A DNA stretch of 64,000 bases from contig NZ_JOHS01000023.1 in NCBI RefSeq assembly GCF_000725625.1, forward strand, positions 62,001 through 126,000. Direction: 5' to 3'. The notes under the pieces are model-generated. The model was given only the letters and a program-made list of their open reading frames with translations. It ran no database searches and had not been told where the DNA came from. Position 1 is the stretch's first letter, and each line of letters starts with the position of its first letter. The translations under genes were made by a program, and so were the position numbers. The stretch comes from Streptomyces sp. NRRL F-6676 (GTDB lineage Bacteria > Actinomycetota > Actinomycetes > Streptomycetales > Streptomycetaceae). Positions 41,153-50,703 of the stretch are shown here, in pieces.

Positions 41153-41371
41153 GTGCCCCCCTTGCTCCCACCCGACCCGTCCCGGCGACTGGCCCTCTAC
41201 GCCCTCGTCGTCTGCGTCCTCTCCGTGGCCGCCGCCGTCGTCTCGTTCGTCCGGGGCAGCTGGCTGGGGATCGTATGGGTGCTGCTCGCGGGCCTGTCGT
41301 CGAACATGACGTGGTACTACGTCCGCCGCGACCGGGCCGCCGCGCGCGAGCAGCGGTCCGTCACCGGCTGA
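41153..41371 (+). CDS. Small membrane protein
   Basis: A 72-residue protein with two hydrophobic helices (LALYALVVCVLSVAAAVVSF and SWLGIVWVLLAGLSSNMTWY) and a basic C-terminus (RRDRAAAREQR). It resembles the small uncharacterised membrane proteins that Streptomyces encodes beside npdG. The GTG at 41153 has AGGAG six bases upstream. The frame is open for a long way upstream but the part before 41153 is a shadow of npdG. Confidence 0.72.
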   Translation: MPPLLPPDPSRRLALYALVVCVLSVAAAVVSFVRGSWLGIVWVLLAGLSSNMTWYYVRRDRAAAREQRSVTG

Positions 41372-41405
41372 GTCCGCCACCGGGCGGCCGCCAGCCACGG
41401 CCGCC

Positions 41406-42206
41406 TCACTGACCGACCGCGCAGTACGGGTCGCTGTCGCGCCAGAAGCGGAACAGGTCGTAGCCGCAGTACGTCGAGAAGTCGTCGATGCCGAGGCCGC
41501 GCAGCAACGCGTTGATCCCGTCGAAGAACGTGTCGTTCACGGACGGGATCCACAGCACCACGAACACGAACAGCAGTCCGAACGGGGCGAACGGCTCCAT
41601 CTGGCGCCGGGCGTTGTGCGACAGCCACGGCTCGATCACGCCGTAGCCGTCGAGCCCCGGCACCGGCAGCAGGTTCAGGATCGCCGCGGTGACCTGGAGC
41701 AGCGCGAGGAACGCCAGCGCGTAGCGGAAGGCGCGCGGCACGCCGTCCAGCGCGTCCAGCCAGAACGGGACCGTGCACAGGACGGCGAACAGGACGTTGG
41801 CCAGCGGGCCCGCCGCCGAGATCGCGCTGTGCTTCCAGCGGCCGCGTATGTGCCCGCGCTCGACGAAGACGGCACCGCCCGGCAGGCCGATGCCGCCCAT
41901 GATCATGAAGAGCACCGGCAGCACGATGCTGAGCAGGGCGTGCGTGTACTTCAGCGGGTTGAGCGTGAGGTAGCCCTTGGCGCCGATGGTGAAGTCGCCG
42001 CTGTGCAGGGCGGTGCGGGCGTGCGCGTACTCGTGCAGACAGAGGGAGACGATCCAGGCGGCCGTCACGAACAGGAAGACGGCCACGCCCGGCTGCTCGG
42101 CGAACCCGGTCCAGGTGGCCCACCCGGTGACCGCGGTGACGGCCAGGATGCCCAGGAAGACGGGGCTGATCCTCCGGTCGCTGCGGCGGGCGGCGGCGGT
42201 GCTCAT
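41406..42206 (-). CDS. Site-2-protease-like M50 family membrane metalloprotease
   Basis: A 266-residue integral membrane protein with about six helices. The zinc motif HExxH is in SLCLHEYAHARTALHSGD near residue 60, and the third ligand is in NLLPVPGLDGYGVIEPW (LDG motif) near 190. M50 proteases cut membrane-bound anti-sigma factors or signal-peptide remnants inside the membrane. The substrate is unknown; no anti-sigma gene is adjacent. The C-terminal 30 residues, with two Cys (YCGYDLF, PYCAVGQ), are unusual. It is divergent from the large SARP regulator, with 197 bases between. Confidence 0.9.
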   Translation of the reverse strand: MSTAAARRSDRRISPVFLGILAVTAVTGWATWTGFAEQPGVAVFLFVTAAWIVSLCLHEYAHARTALHSGDFTIGAKGYLTLNPLKYTHALLSIVLPVLFMIMGGIGLPGGAVFVERGHIRGRWKHSAISAAGPLANVLFAVLCTVPFWLDALDGVPRAFRYALAFLALLQVTAAILNLLPVPGLDGYGVIEPWLSHNARRQMEPFAPFGLLFVFVVLWIPSVNDTFFDGINALLRGLGIDDFSTYCGYDLFRFWRDSDPYCAVGQ

Positions 42207-42403
42207 GGGGAAGGGGCTCCTGGGGTGCGTCGTCGGGACGTCCGTGGGTGCGGAACGTGCGTGGGCGGAACGACCGTACAGGTGATGCGGCGATGTGGGG
42301 AGAACGATCCGGGAGGCGGTGGGGGTTCCCCGCGGTGGCCGCGGCCCGGCGGGGCGGACCCTTGGTGAAACCCGGGGGCGGAGGGAACGCGTCCCCAGGG
42401 ACA

Positions 42404-45400
42404 ATGGACCCCGTGCGCTACCGCATCCTCGGCACCACCCAGGCACTCCGCCCCGACGGCACGCCCGTCCCGGTCGGCGGGGCGCGGCTGCGTGCCCTGC
42501 TGACCGTGCTCGCCCTGCGGCCCGGGCGGGCCGTGCCGGCCGGGCTCCTCGTCGAGGAGGTGTGGACCGGCGCCCCGCCCGCCGACGCGCCGGGCGCGCT
42601 CCAGGCGCTGGTGGGGCGGCTGCGGCGGGCGCTGGGCGCGGGCGCGGTGGAGTCGGCGGACGGGGGCTACCGGCTCGCGGCGGTCGCCGACGACGTCGAC
42701 CTGCACCGCTTCGAACGGCTCACCGGGGAGGGGCTGCGGGCGCTGGCCGACGGCGACGCCACGAAGGCCGCCGCCGTCCTGGACGACGCGCTCGCCCTGT
42801 GGCAGGGGCCGCCGCTGGCCGACCTGCCGGACCGCACGGGGGAGTCGGCCCGCTGGGAGACCCGCCGGCTCGACGCCCGCCGCGCGCGGCTGACGGCCGC
42901 GGTGGCGCTGGGCGAGGCGGAGCAGCACCTGCCGGAACTGACCGCGCTGTGCGATCTGCACCCGCTGGACGAACCGTTGCAGGCCCTGCGCCTGCGCGCG
43001 CTGCGGGCGGTCGGCCGCCCGGCGCAGGCCCTGGCCGCGTACGAGGCCGTACGCCGTCTGCTCGCCGACCGCCTGGGCTCGGACCCGGGCCCGGAACTCC
43101 GCACCCTGCACGCCGAACTGCTGGCCGTCGCCGACGACGGCGCTCCGGCCCGTGCCCCGGGCGCCGTCCACCCCGATGACGCCGGATCCGGGACAGCGGA
43201 AACCGCCGCGGGCACCGCTCCCGGGTCCGCGAGCGCTGCCCCCGCCGAGAGCCCCCGTACGCCCCCGCCGGGCAACCTCCGGGCCCGGCTCACCTCCTTC
43301 GTGGGGCGGGACGGGGACATCGCCGCGTTGCGGCGGGATCTCGGGGCGGCGCGGCTCGTGACGCTGCTCGGGCCCGGCGGGGCCGGGAAGACGCGGCTGT
43401 CGCAGGAGGCGGGGGAGGCCGTCGCCGGAGAGCTGCCCGGCGGGGTGTGGCTCGCCGAACTCGCCCCCGTGCGCGACCCCGACGCCGTGCCCGAGGCCGT
43501 GCTCACCGCGCTCGGCGCACGCGAGACCGTGCTGCGCGGGGCCGGCGCCGAGGAGATGCGCGCCGCCACCGACGCCCACCGCGACGACCCCGTCACCCGG
43601 CTCGTCGAGCACTGCGCCCGCCGCCGCATGCTGCTCATCCTCGACAACTGCGAGCACGTCGTGGACGCCGCCGCCCGCCTCGCCGAGGAACTCCTCGCCC
43701 GCTGCCCCGGCCTGACCGTCCTCGCCACCAGCCGCGAACCCCTCGGCATCGCGGGGGAGTCGCTGCGCCCCGTGGAGCCCCTGCCGCAGCCGTACGCCCT
43801 CGAACTGCTCGCCGACCGCGGCGCCGCCGCCCGCCCCGGCTTCCGGCCCGAGGACGACCCGGAGGCCGCCGCCGAGATCTGCCGGCGCCTCGACGGACTG
43901 CCGCTCGCCATCGAACTGGCCGCCGCCCGGCTGCGCATGCTGACGCTCCGTCAGATCGCCGACCGGCTCGACGACCGCTTCCGGCTGCTCACCTCCGGCA
44001 GCCGCACCGTACTGCCCCGCCAGCAGACCCTGCGTGCCGTCGTCGACTGGTCCTGGGAACTGCTCGACGACGAGGAGCGCGGCGTCCTGCGCCGGCTGTC
44101 GGTGTTCGCCGGCGGCTGCGACCTCGCCGCCGCCGAGGCCGTCTGCGGCCCCGCCGCCCTGGACGCGCTCGGCTCCCTCGTCGACAAGTCCCTCGTCGTC
44201 GCCGCCCCCGCCGAGACAGGCGACGGCGCCGAGATGCGCTACCGGCTCCTGGAGACCGTCGCCGAGTACGCGGGCGCACGGCTCGACGAGTCCGGGGAGC
44301 GCCCGGACACCGAGCGCGCCCACCTCGTCCACTACCGCGAACTCGCCCGCACCACCGACCCGTTGCTGCGCGGCGCCGGCCAGCACACCGCGATGGGACG
44401 GCTCCAGCAGGAGTACGAGAACATCCGCACCGCACTGCGCCGCGCGGTCGCCGCCCGCGCCGAGCAGGACGCCCTCTGCCTGGTGCTGTCCCTGATCTGG
44501 TACTGGCAGATACGCGACCTGCGGATCGAGGGGCGGACCTGGACCTCCGCCGTGATGGAGCTCTTCCCCGACCCCTTCGCGGGGCCCGTGCGGCCCGTCC
44601 CCGACGTCCTGGAGAGCCCCGTCGGCGCCCGCCCGCCGTTCGCCCCCGGCCTCCTCGACGAGGCCCGGCGCGGCGTCCACCTGGCCCATCTCGCCTACAT
44701 GGACATCGAGCTGGGCTCCTGGCAGACCGAAGAGGCCCAGCGCAAGCTGCGGACCATCGCCGGCACCTACCGGCCGGGCCAGCCGCAGGTCTGCCGCATG
44801 CCCGGCAGTCTGTGGTTCTTCGCCGTGCTGCTCACTGGCGAGCTGGACGACATCCGCGGGGTCGTCGACGCGACCGTGGACACCTGCCGCGCGCTGGGCG
44901 ACGACTGGGACCTGGCCCAGGCGCTGGAGACCCGGGCCAACATCCTCGCCAACCGCTCCGACTGGGCGGGCGACGCGACCCGTGACGCGGAGGAGGCGCT
45001 GGAGATCTTCACCCGCATCGGGGACGCCTGGGGCGCCGCCGAGGCGCTCTCCGCCCGCGGCGAGTCCCTGGAGCACACGGGCGCCTATCTGCGCGCCGCC
45101 GCCGACTACGAGACGGCGATCGAGCACGCCGACCGGCTCGGTGCCCACGCCCAGGTCGGCGTCCTGCGGTCCCGGCTCGGCGCCGCGCTGATCGAGGCCG
45201 GCCAGGGCGAGCGGGGCGAGCGGCTGCTGCGGCAGGTGATCGAGGAGAACGCGGGGTCGGTGTCCGAGGGCATGCCCACCGCCCGGCTGTTCCTGGCGCT
45301 GTGGCTCGGGCACACCGGCCGGACCGGCGAGGCCCGCGCACAACTGGCCCTGCTCCGCGTGGAGTTCAAGGCGGCGGGCTTCCCGGTGTTCGACGGGCTC

Positions 45401-45808
45401 GTGCTCACCCTCGAAGCCTGGCTGGACGCCCTGGACGAGCGGTACGACGACGCACTGGAACGCGTGTGCGAGGCGCTCGACCGCGCCGGCGACCGGCTCA
45501 CCCATCTGATGGCGCCCCAGCTGGGCTCGACGGGCCTGATCATCGCCGCCCTCGTCCTGACCGGCCTCGACGGCCGTGACCGCGCGGACGCCGTCCGCTG
45601 CCTGGGCGCCGCCGACGCCCTGCTCCCGCCCCGCCAGCTGCTCAACATCGCGGAACGCGCGAACCGGGAGACCGCCGAGCGGCAGCTCCGCGAGCTGCTC
45701 GACGCACCCGCGTACGAGACCGCGTACGCCGAGGGCGGCGGCCTCACCCTGGAGGAGGCCACCGCCCTCGTACGACGCGGACCGCGGGCCCCCGGCGAGG
45801 GGCCCTGA
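42404..45808 (+). CDS. AfsR/SARP family regulator with BTAD, NB-ARC and TPR-like domains
   Basis: A 1134-residue transcriptional regulator. Residues 1-95 form an OmpR-like winged helix (VRYRILGTTQALRPDGTPVP, RLRALLTVLALRPGRAVPAG). A bacterial activation domain runs to about 245. A Pro/Ala linker is followed by an NB-ARC ATPase: Walker A LLGPGGAGKTRLSQEA near 320, Walker B RRMLLILDNCEHVVD near 410, and GLPLAIELAAARLRMLTL near 500. The remainder (about 640-1134) is helical, probably TPR-like. AfsR-type proteins integrate kinase signals and activate antibiotic or development genes. It converges with a DrrAB-type exporter and stands alone; targets unknown. Confidence 0.92.
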   Translation: MDPVRYRILGTTQALRPDGTPVPVGGARLRALLTVLALRPGRAVPAGLLVEEVWTGAPPADAPGALQALVGRLRRALGAGAVESADGGYRLAAVADDVDLHRFERLTGEGLRALADGDATKAAAVLDDALALWQGPPLADLPDRTGESARWETRRLDARRARLTAAVALGEAEQHLPELTALCDLHPLDEPLQALRLRALRAVGRPAQALAAYEAVRRLLADRLGSDPGPELRTLHAELLAVADDGAPARAPGAVHPDDAGSGTAETAAGTAPGSASAAPAESPRTPPPGNLRARLTSFVGRDGDIAALRRDLGAARLVTLLGPGGAGKTRLSQEAGEAVAGELPGGVWLAELAPVRDPDAVPEAVLTALGARETVLRGAGAEEMRAATDAHRDDPVTRLVEHCARRRMLLILDNCEHVVDAAARLAEELLARCPGLTVLATSREPLGIAGESLRPVEPLPQPYALELLADRGAAARPGFRPEDDPEAAAEICRRLDGLPLAIELAAARLRMLTLRQIADRLDDRFRLLTSGSRTVLPRQQTLRAVVDWSWELLDDEERGVLRRLSVFAGGCDLAAAEAVCGPAALDALGSLVDKSLVVAAPAETGDGAEMRYRLLETVAEYAGARLDESGERPDTERAHLVHYRELARTTDPLLRGAGQHTAMGRLQQEYENIRTALRRAVAARAEQDALCLVLSLIWYWQIRDLRIEGRTWTSAVMELFPDPFAGPVRPVPDVLESPVGARPPFAPGLLDEARRGVHLAHLAYMDIELGSWQTEEAQRKLRTIAGTYRPGQPQVCRMPGSLWFFAVLLTGELDDIRGVVDATVDTCRALGDDWDLAQALETRANILANRSDWAGDATRDAEEALEIFTRIGDAWGAAEALSARGESLEHTGAYLRAAADYETAIEHADRLGAHAQVGVLRSRLGAALIEAGQGERGERLLRQVIEENAGSVSEGMPTARLFLALWLGHTGRTGEARAQLALLRVEFKAAGFPVFDGLVLTLEAWLDALDERYDDALERVCEALDRAGDRLTHLMAPQLGSTGLIIAALVLTGLDGRDRADAVRCLGAADALLPPRQLLNIAERANRETAERQLRELLDAPAYETAYAEGGGLTLEEATALVRRGPRAPGEGP

Positions 45809-45828
45809 CGACGGGCGGACCCGCCGCC

Positions 45829-46659
45829 TCACGCCTTGGTGGAGAACTTGCGGACCGCGATCGGCATCATGACCGCCGTCAGCACCGCCGACCAGGCGAC
45901 GGTGATCAGGATGTCGTGGGCCACGGGACCGCCGTTCATCAGCCCCCGCGCGGCGTCCGCCAGCGAGGACAGCGGGTTGTAGTCGGTGAACGCCTGGAGC
46001 CAGCCCGGCATGGTGCTGGTCGGGGCGAAGATGGACGAGCCGAACTGGAGCGGCATCAGCACGAGGAACCCCATCGCTTGGACGGCCTGGGCGCTCTTCA
46101 TCACCACACCCAGGGTCAGGAAGATCCACATCACCCCGAAGCCGAACACCATCGACAGACCGATGGCCGCGAACAGGCCGGGGACGTCGGACACGGACAG
46201 ACCGAGCAGGAAGCCGACCACCAGCAGGATCGCGGTGGCCACGAGCATCCGGCCGATCTCCACCACGATCTTGGCGATCAGCACCGAGGCCCGGCCGATC
46301 GGCAACGACCTGAAGCGGTCCATCACCCCGGTCTGGAAGTCCTGGTTGAAACCGGTGCCCACGCCCTGCGCGATGTTCATGCCCATCATCGCCATCAGGC
46401 CCGGCACCAGGTAGTTGACGTACTCCTGCCGGTTGTCGGCCCCGCTGATCGCGCCGCCGAAGACGAACACGAACAGCAGACAGAAGACGATCGGGAAGAG
46501 CACCGCGTCGAACATCGACTCGGGGTCCTGCCGGATCCACAGCAGATTGCGGCGGATCAGCGCGCCGGTGTGGCGCAGATGGCCGCGCAGCCCGATCCGG
46601 CCGTCGCCGGAGAGCGGGGCGGGCGCGGTGGGGCGCGGGGCGGCGGTGGCGGCGCTCAT
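45829..46659 (-). CDS. ABC-2 type exporter permease, DrrB-like
   Basis: A 276-residue membrane permease with six helices. The DrrB-like start is GALIRRNLLWIRQDPESMFD, followed by AVLFPIVFCLLFVFVFGGAI. The mid-protein signature is FQTGVMDRFRSLPIGRASVL. Together with the ATPase encoded just upstream (ATGA overlap) it forms an exporter of the daunorubicin-resistance type, used for self-protection or lipid export. No antibiotic cluster is present in this window, so the substrate is unknown. It converges with the SARP regulator gene, 20 bases apart. Confidence 0.91.
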   Translation of the reverse strand: MSAATAAPRPTAPAPLSGDGRIGLRGHLRHTGALIRRNLLWIRQDPESMFDAVLFPIVFCLLFVFVFGGAISGADNRQEYVNYLVPGLMAMMGMNIAQGVGTGFNQDFQTGVMDRFRSLPIGRASVLIAKIVVEIGRMLVATAILLVVGFLLGLSVSDVPGLFAAIGLSMVFGFGVMWIFLTLGVVMKSAQAVQAMGFLVLMPLQFGSSIFAPTSTMPGWLQAFTDYNPLSSLADAARGLMNGGPVAHDILITVAWSAVLTAVMMPIAVRKFSTKA

Positions 46660-47681
46660 ACGGCGACCTCCTCACGGGTGGGGACGCCGTCCTGCGCGGC
46701 GGCACTGGCCTTGTGGCCGGTGAGCGACAGGAACACCTCGTCCAGGCTGGGCAGTTCGGTGGTGATGGAGGACAGCGTGATGCCGCGCGCGGTGAGCGCG
46801 CCGACGACCGCGGTCAGCTGCTCGTCGCTGAGGATCGGCACCAGGACGCTGCCGGTCTCGGCGTCGACGGTGGCGCTCCCGGCGCCGGTGAGCCCGAACT
46901 CGTCGAGCGCGGTGGCCGTCGGGCGCAGCTCCAGCGGGTCCGCCGGGCGGATCCGCAGCGTACGGCCGCCGACGCGTGCCTTCAGCTCGTCGATCCGGCC
47001 GCCCGCCACGACCTTGCCGCGGTCCACGACCGTCAGCTCGGAGGCCAGGTACTCGGCCTCCTCCATGTACTGGGTGGTGAGCAGCACGGTGGCGCCCTCG
47101 GTGACCATCCGGCGCACCTCGGTCCACACCTCGTTGCGGGTGCGCGGGTCCAGACCGGTGGTCGGCTCGTCGAGGAACAGCACCGCCGGGCGGCCGATCA
47201 TGGAGGCGGCCAGGTCGAGCCGGCGCCGCATACCGCCGGAGTAGGTGCCCGCCGGGCGCCGGGCGGCCTCGGTGAGCGAGAACCGCTCCAGCAGACCGTC
47301 GGCGCGGGCCCGGGCCTCCTTGCGGGGCAGATCGAGCAGCCGGCCGATCAGATAGAGGTTCTCGAAGCCGGACAGCTTCTCGTCCACGGAGGCGTACTGG
47401 CCGGTCAGCCCGATCACGCGGCGGGTCTGCCGGGGCTGGCGCAGCACGTCGTACCCGGCGACGGTGGCGCGGCCGGCGTCCGGCACGATCAGGGTGGACA
47501 GGCAGCGGACCAGGGTCGTCTTGCCGGCCCCGTTGGGGCCGAGCACACCGAGGACGGTGCCCTCGCGCACGTCGAGGTCGACGCCGTCGAGCGCCTTCGT
47601 CCGGCCGTAGTGCTTCACCAGCCCCCGCACGGTGACGGCCGCGTCCCGGGCGGCGTCGGGGTTCTTGTCGATTCGCGTCAT
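46656..47681 (-). CDS. ABC exporter ATP-binding protein, DrrA-like
   Basis: A 341-residue ATPase of the daunorubicin-resistance family. Walker A is LGVLGPNGAGKTTLVRCL near residue 48, the signature is GTYSGGMRRRLDLAASM, Walker B is VLFLDEPTTGLDP, and the His switch is VLLTTQYMEEAE. The C-terminal extension (from about 235) with VVAGGRIDELKARVGG is the DrrA-type regulatory domain. I chose ATG 47681 rather than the ATG eight codons upstream, as MTRIDKNPDA is the usual start of such proteins. It overlaps the permease gene. The promoter region contains arrayed ACCGAC motifs and dyads. Confidence 0.91.
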   Translation of the reverse strand: MTRIDKNPDAARDAAVTVRGLVKHYGRTKALDGVDLDVREGTVLGVLGPNGAGKTTLVRCLSTLIVPDAGRATVAGYDVLRQPRQTRRVIGLTGQYASVDEKLSGFENLYLIGRLLDLPRKEARARADGLLERFSLTEAARRPAGTYSGGMRRRLDLAASMIGRPAVLFLDEPTTGLDPRTRNEVWTEVRRMVTEGATVLLTTQYMEEAEYLASELTVVDRGKVVAGGRIDELKARVGGRTLRIRPADPLELRPTATALDEFGLTGAGSATVDAETGSVLVPILSDEQLTAVVGALTARGITLSSITTELPSLDEVFLSLTGHKASAAAQDGVPTREEVAV

Positions 47682-47703
47682 GCCGATGACGGTGCCAGCC
47701 CCC

Positions 47704-47840
47704 ACCGACAGACCGCCTACAGATCACCGACAGGAGAACCGACGGGAGAACCGACAGGGCACCGACACGGCGCCGATCCGACGTCGGTCCGGCGCCGGTA
47801 CGACGTCGGTACGACACCGATCCGACGCCGGTCCGGCGGA
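47704..47840. repeat. ACCGAC array and CCGACGTCGG dyads upstream of the DrrA-like gene
   Basis: ACCGAC occurs at 47704, 47726, 47738, 47750 and 47761, the last four about 11-12 bases apart. Two dyads follow, CCGACGTCGG (47778-47787) and GTACGACGTCGGTAC (47798-47812). More ACCGATCCGACG-like pieces lie to 47840. The array is in the promoter region of the leftward exporter operon. Helical-phase spacing suggests a regulator that binds cooperatively. Confidence 0.6.
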
Positions 47841-47853
47841 GCCGCGCACGGGC

Positions 47854-47886
47854 ACGGCCCCGCGTCCCTTCCGGGCGCGGGGCCGT
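47854..47886 (-). terminator. Hairpin terminator after panB
   Basis: ACGGCCCCGCG (47854-47864) pairs with CGCGGGGCCGT (47876-47886), with TCCCTTCCGGG forming the loop and inner stem. It starts 11 bases past the panB stop on the transcribed minus strand and separates panB from the exporter promoter region. Confidence 0.75.
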
Positions 47887-47896
47887 ACACCCGCAC

Positions 47897-48784
47897 TCAG
47901 TGAACCGAGTGCTCCTCCGTCGGGAACGTGCCGCCCACGACCTCCTCCGCGAAGGACTTCGCCGCCTCGCCCATGGTGCGGCGTAGTTCGGCGTACTGCT
48001 TGACGAACTTGGGGACCCGGCCGGAGGTCAGGCCCATCATGTCCGTCCAGACCAGGACCTGGGCGTCGGTCTCGGGGCCGGCGCCGATACCGACGGTCGG
48101 GATGTGCAGCACCCGGGTCACCTCGGCCGCGAGCTGTGCCGGGACCAGTTCGAGGACGACCGCGAACGCGCCCGCGTCCTGCACCGCCTTCGCGTCCCGG
48201 AGCAGCTGCGCCGCGGCCTCCTCGCCGCGGCCCTGCACGCGGTAGCCCATCGCGTTGACGGACTGCGGGGTCAGGCCGATGTGCGCCATGACCGGGATGC
48301 CGGACTCCACCAGCAGTTCGATCTGGCGGTGCGAGCGTTCGCCGCCCTCCAGCTTCACCGCGCCGGCCCCGGCCTCCTTCACCAGCCGGGTCGCCGAGCG
48401 CAGCGCCTGCACCGGGCCCTCCTGGTACGAGCCGAACGGCAGGTCGGCCACGATCAGCGCACGCCGGGTGCCGCGCACGACGGCGGCGGAGAGCATGGTC
48501 ATCTCGTCGAGGGTGACGGGGACGGTGGTGTCGTACCCCAGGTGGCAGTTGCCCGCCGAGTCGCCGACGAGCATCACCGGGATGCCGGCCTCGTCGAACA
48601 CGGACGCGGTCATCGCGTCGTACGCGGTGAGCATCGGCCACTTCTCGCCGCGCTCCTTGGCGGCGGTGATGTCGCGGACGGTGATCCGCCGGGTGCCTTT
48701 GCCCCCGTACAGCGCCCTGCTGTCGCCGGACGGCTTCAGCGCGCCCGGCGCGGACTGCTCCTGGGCAGCCGAGAACTGCGTCAT
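47897..48784 (-). CDS. panB: 3-methyl-2-oxobutanoate hydroxymethyltransferase
   Basis: A 295-residue enzyme of pantothenate (coenzyme A) synthesis: it transfers a hydroxymethyl group from methylene-tetrahydrofolate to 2-oxoisovalerate. Family blocks are [40 protein letters not shown] (metal Asp), [60 protein letters not shown] (catalytic Glu) and [18 protein letters not shown] chose ATG 48784 because AAGGAG lies eight bases upstream; two earlier in-frame ATGs have poorer sites. The first 30 residues are a low-complexity extension. Confidence 0.95.
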   Translation of the reverse strand: MTQFSAAQEQSAPGALKPSGDSRALYGGKGTRRITVRDITAAKERGEKWPMLTAYDAMTASVFDEAGIPVMLVGDSAGNCHLGYDTTVPVTLDEMTMLSAAVVRGTRRALIVADLPFGSYQEGPVQALRSATRLVKEAGAGAVKLEGGERSHRQIELLVESGIPVMAHIGLTPQSVNAMGYRVQGRGEEAAAQLLRDAKAVQDAGAFAVVLELVPAQLAAEVTRVLHIPTVGIGAGPETDAQVLVWTDMMGLTSGRVPKFVKQYAELRRTMGEAAKSFAEEVVGGTFPTEEHSVH

Positions 48785-48981
48785 CGCAACGGCTCCTTCT
48801 GTCATCTCGAGGCGCCCTGACGGCGTCCCCGGACCGTTTTCCATGGTGGCACCTCGGGGTGCGGCTCACCAGAGTGGGGCGGGCGATCCTCGTCTCACGC
48901 GACGCGGCCCGGGCCGCTCGGAGCACGCGCCCGTACGCGGGGCCGCCCCGTCCGGCTCCGTAACGCCTCCGTAAAGAGTTC

Positions 48982-49004
48982 CGATACGAGACGGTGCCGT
49001 ATCG
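48982..49004. promoter_or_regulatory. Dyad operator at the DHA2 exporter promoter
   Basis: CGATACG (48982-48988) and CGTATCG (48998-49004) form a perfect inverted repeat with a nine-base spacer. A TACGCT -10-like box follows at 49015-49020, seven bases before the exporter ATG, so the dyad sits at -35 or just upstream. Its size suits a TetR-family dimer; a TetR gene lies directly downstream of the exporter. Confidence 0.65.
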
Positions 49005-49026
49005 AAATTCGTCCTACGCTCGTTCC

Positions 49027-50619
49027 ATGACAACTCCCGCTGCCCCGGCCGAACGCCGGGTGCCGGAGGCGGTGCACCGGCGACGGTGGGCCATCCTCGG
49101 CGCCCTCATGCTGAGCCTGTTGATCGTGGTGCTCGACAACTCGATCCTCAACGTGGCCATCAAGACCATCTCCACCCCGGCCCCCACCGGCCTCGGCGCC
49201 ACCCAGAGCGAGCTGGAGTGGGCGATCAACGCCTACACCCTCGTCTTCGCCGGGCTGCTCTTCACCGCCGGACTGCTCGGCGACCGGCTGGGCCGCAAGA
49301 AGACGCTGCTGGCCGGTCTCGCCGTCTTCGGCATCGGCTCCGCGCTCGCCGCCGAGTCCGGCTCACCCGTCCAGCTCATCGTCTTCCGGGCGATCATGGG
49401 CCTGGGTGCCGCGTTCGTCATGCCGGCCACCCTCGCCATCCTCATGAACGTCTTCGAGCGCGACGAGCAGCCCAAGGCCATCGGCATCTGGGCCGGCGGC
49501 GTCGGCCTCGCCATCGCGATAGGCCCGATCACCGGCGGCCTCCTGCTTGACCACTTCTGGTGGGGCTCGGTCTTCCTGGTCAACGTGCCCATCGTCGTCC
49601 TGGCGCTCGGCCTGATGATCTGGCTGGTCCCGGACTCCCGCGACCCGCGCCCCGGCCGCGTCGACCCGCTCGGCGTCGTCCTGTCCGTCATCGGCCTGGT
49701 CCTGCTCGTCTACGGCATCATCAAGGGCGGCCAGCTGGCCGACTTCACCGACCCCAAGGTGCTGGCCAGCAGCCTCGGCGGGCTCGCCGTGCTGGTCCTC
49801 TTCGTCCTCCACGAGAAGCGCAGCGACCACCCGTCCATCGACATCACCTACTTCAAGAACAAGGTCTTCTCCGCCGCCATCGTCGCGATCACCCTGGTCT
49901 TCTTCGCGCTGATGGGCGTGACCTTCTTCTCCGTCTTCTACACCCAGAGCGTGCGGGGCTTCTCGCCGCTGGAGACCGGTCTGCTGATGCTGCCGCTGGC
50001 CGCCGCACAGATGATCTTCGCCCCGCGGGCCCGGCTCCTCGTCGACCGGTTCGGCAACAGGGCGACGACCACCGTCGGACTGCTGCTGCTCGCCGCGATG
50101 CTCGCCGCGTTCGCCGCGCTCGACGCCGACACCCCCATCTGGATCCTCGAGGTGATCTTCTTCCTCATGGGCACCGGCATGGCGCACATCATGACCCCGA
50201 CCAGCGTGGTCATCATGCAGGCCCTGCCGCGCGAGAAGGCCGGCTCCGCCTCCGCGCTCAGCAACACCTTCCGCCAGGTCGGCGGCGCGCTCGGCATCGC
50301 CGTCCTCGGCTCGGTGCTCTCCACGGCCTACCGCAACGGCATCGAGGGCAGCCTGACCCGCGTCCCGGCCGGCCTGCGGCACACCGCAGGCGAGTCCATC
50401 GAGGCCACCCTGGGCGTGGCGCACAAGCTCGGCCCGCGCGGCGACGCCCTGGTCGGCCCCGCCAACGACGCCTTCCTGCACGCCATGCACGTCACCGCCC
50501 TGTGGGGTGCGGGCGTCGCGGTGCTCGGCGCGGTCGTGGCGGGCGTCTTCCTGCCCGGGAAGGCACCCAAGGAACCCGAGGGCGAGACGGAACCGGAGCT
50601 CGTCACCAGCCGGGACTGA
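49027..50619 (+). CDS. DHA2 family (EmrB/QacA-like) MFS drug exporter
   Basis: A 530-residue, 14-helix proton antiporter. Features: [20 protein letters not shown] in helix 1 (the D-N-S/T-I-V-N-V-A motif), [16 protein letters not shown] in loop 2-3, [20 protein letters not shown] in helix 4, and [20 protein letters not shown] as antiporter motif C. The C-terminus is acidic. It likely exports antibiotics or toxic metabolites. The promoter dyad at 48982-49004 and the TetR gene 84 bases downstream on the same strand suggest substrate-induced expression. Confidence 0.93.
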   Translation: MTTPAAPAERRVPEAVHRRRWAILGALMLSLLIVVLDNSILNVAIKTISTPAPTGLGATQSELEWAINAYTLVFAGLLFTAGLLGDRLGRKKTLLAGLAVFGIGSALAAESGSPVQLIVFRAIMGLGAAFVMPATLAILMNVFERDEQPKAIGIWAGGVGLAIAIGPITGGLLLDHFWWGSVFLVNVPIVVLALGLMIWLVPDSRDPRPGRVDPLGVVLSVIGLVLLVYGIIKGGQLADFTDPKVLASSLGGLAVLVLFVLHEKRSDHPSIDITYFKNKVFSAAIVAITLVFFALMGVTFFSVFYTQSVRGFSPLETGLLMLPLAAAQMIFAPRARLLVDRFGNRATTTVGLLLLAAMLAAFAALDADTPIWILEVIFFLMGTGMAHIMTPTSVVIMQALPREKAGSASALSNTFRQVGGALGIAVLGSVLSTAYRNGIEGSLTRVPAGLRHTAGESIEATLGVAHKLGPRGDALVGPANDAFLHAMHVTALWGAGVAVLGAVVAGVFLPGKAPKEPEGETEPELVTSRD

Positions 50620-50703
50620 CCGGCCCCGAGCGCGGGGGGCGGCGCGGATACACACGGGGGCAGTGGGGGATCCTGGCAGCACAGGAGACGAACGGAGCAC
50701 CAC

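Noticed and set aside
42203..46705. A 1500-codon antisense open frame across the SARP and exporter genes; similar long frames occur opposite the phospholipase, nadE and S53 peptidase genes.
   Set aside because: They are mirror frames caused by the near-absence of A/T-containing stop codons, have Arg/Gly/Ala-dominated composition and lie opposite well-recognised genes.
46656..47681. The DrrAB-type exporter together with the SARP as a sign of an antibiotic gene cluster.
   Set aside because: No biosynthetic enzymes lie within the window around them; the neighbours are housekeeping genes such as panB and nadE.
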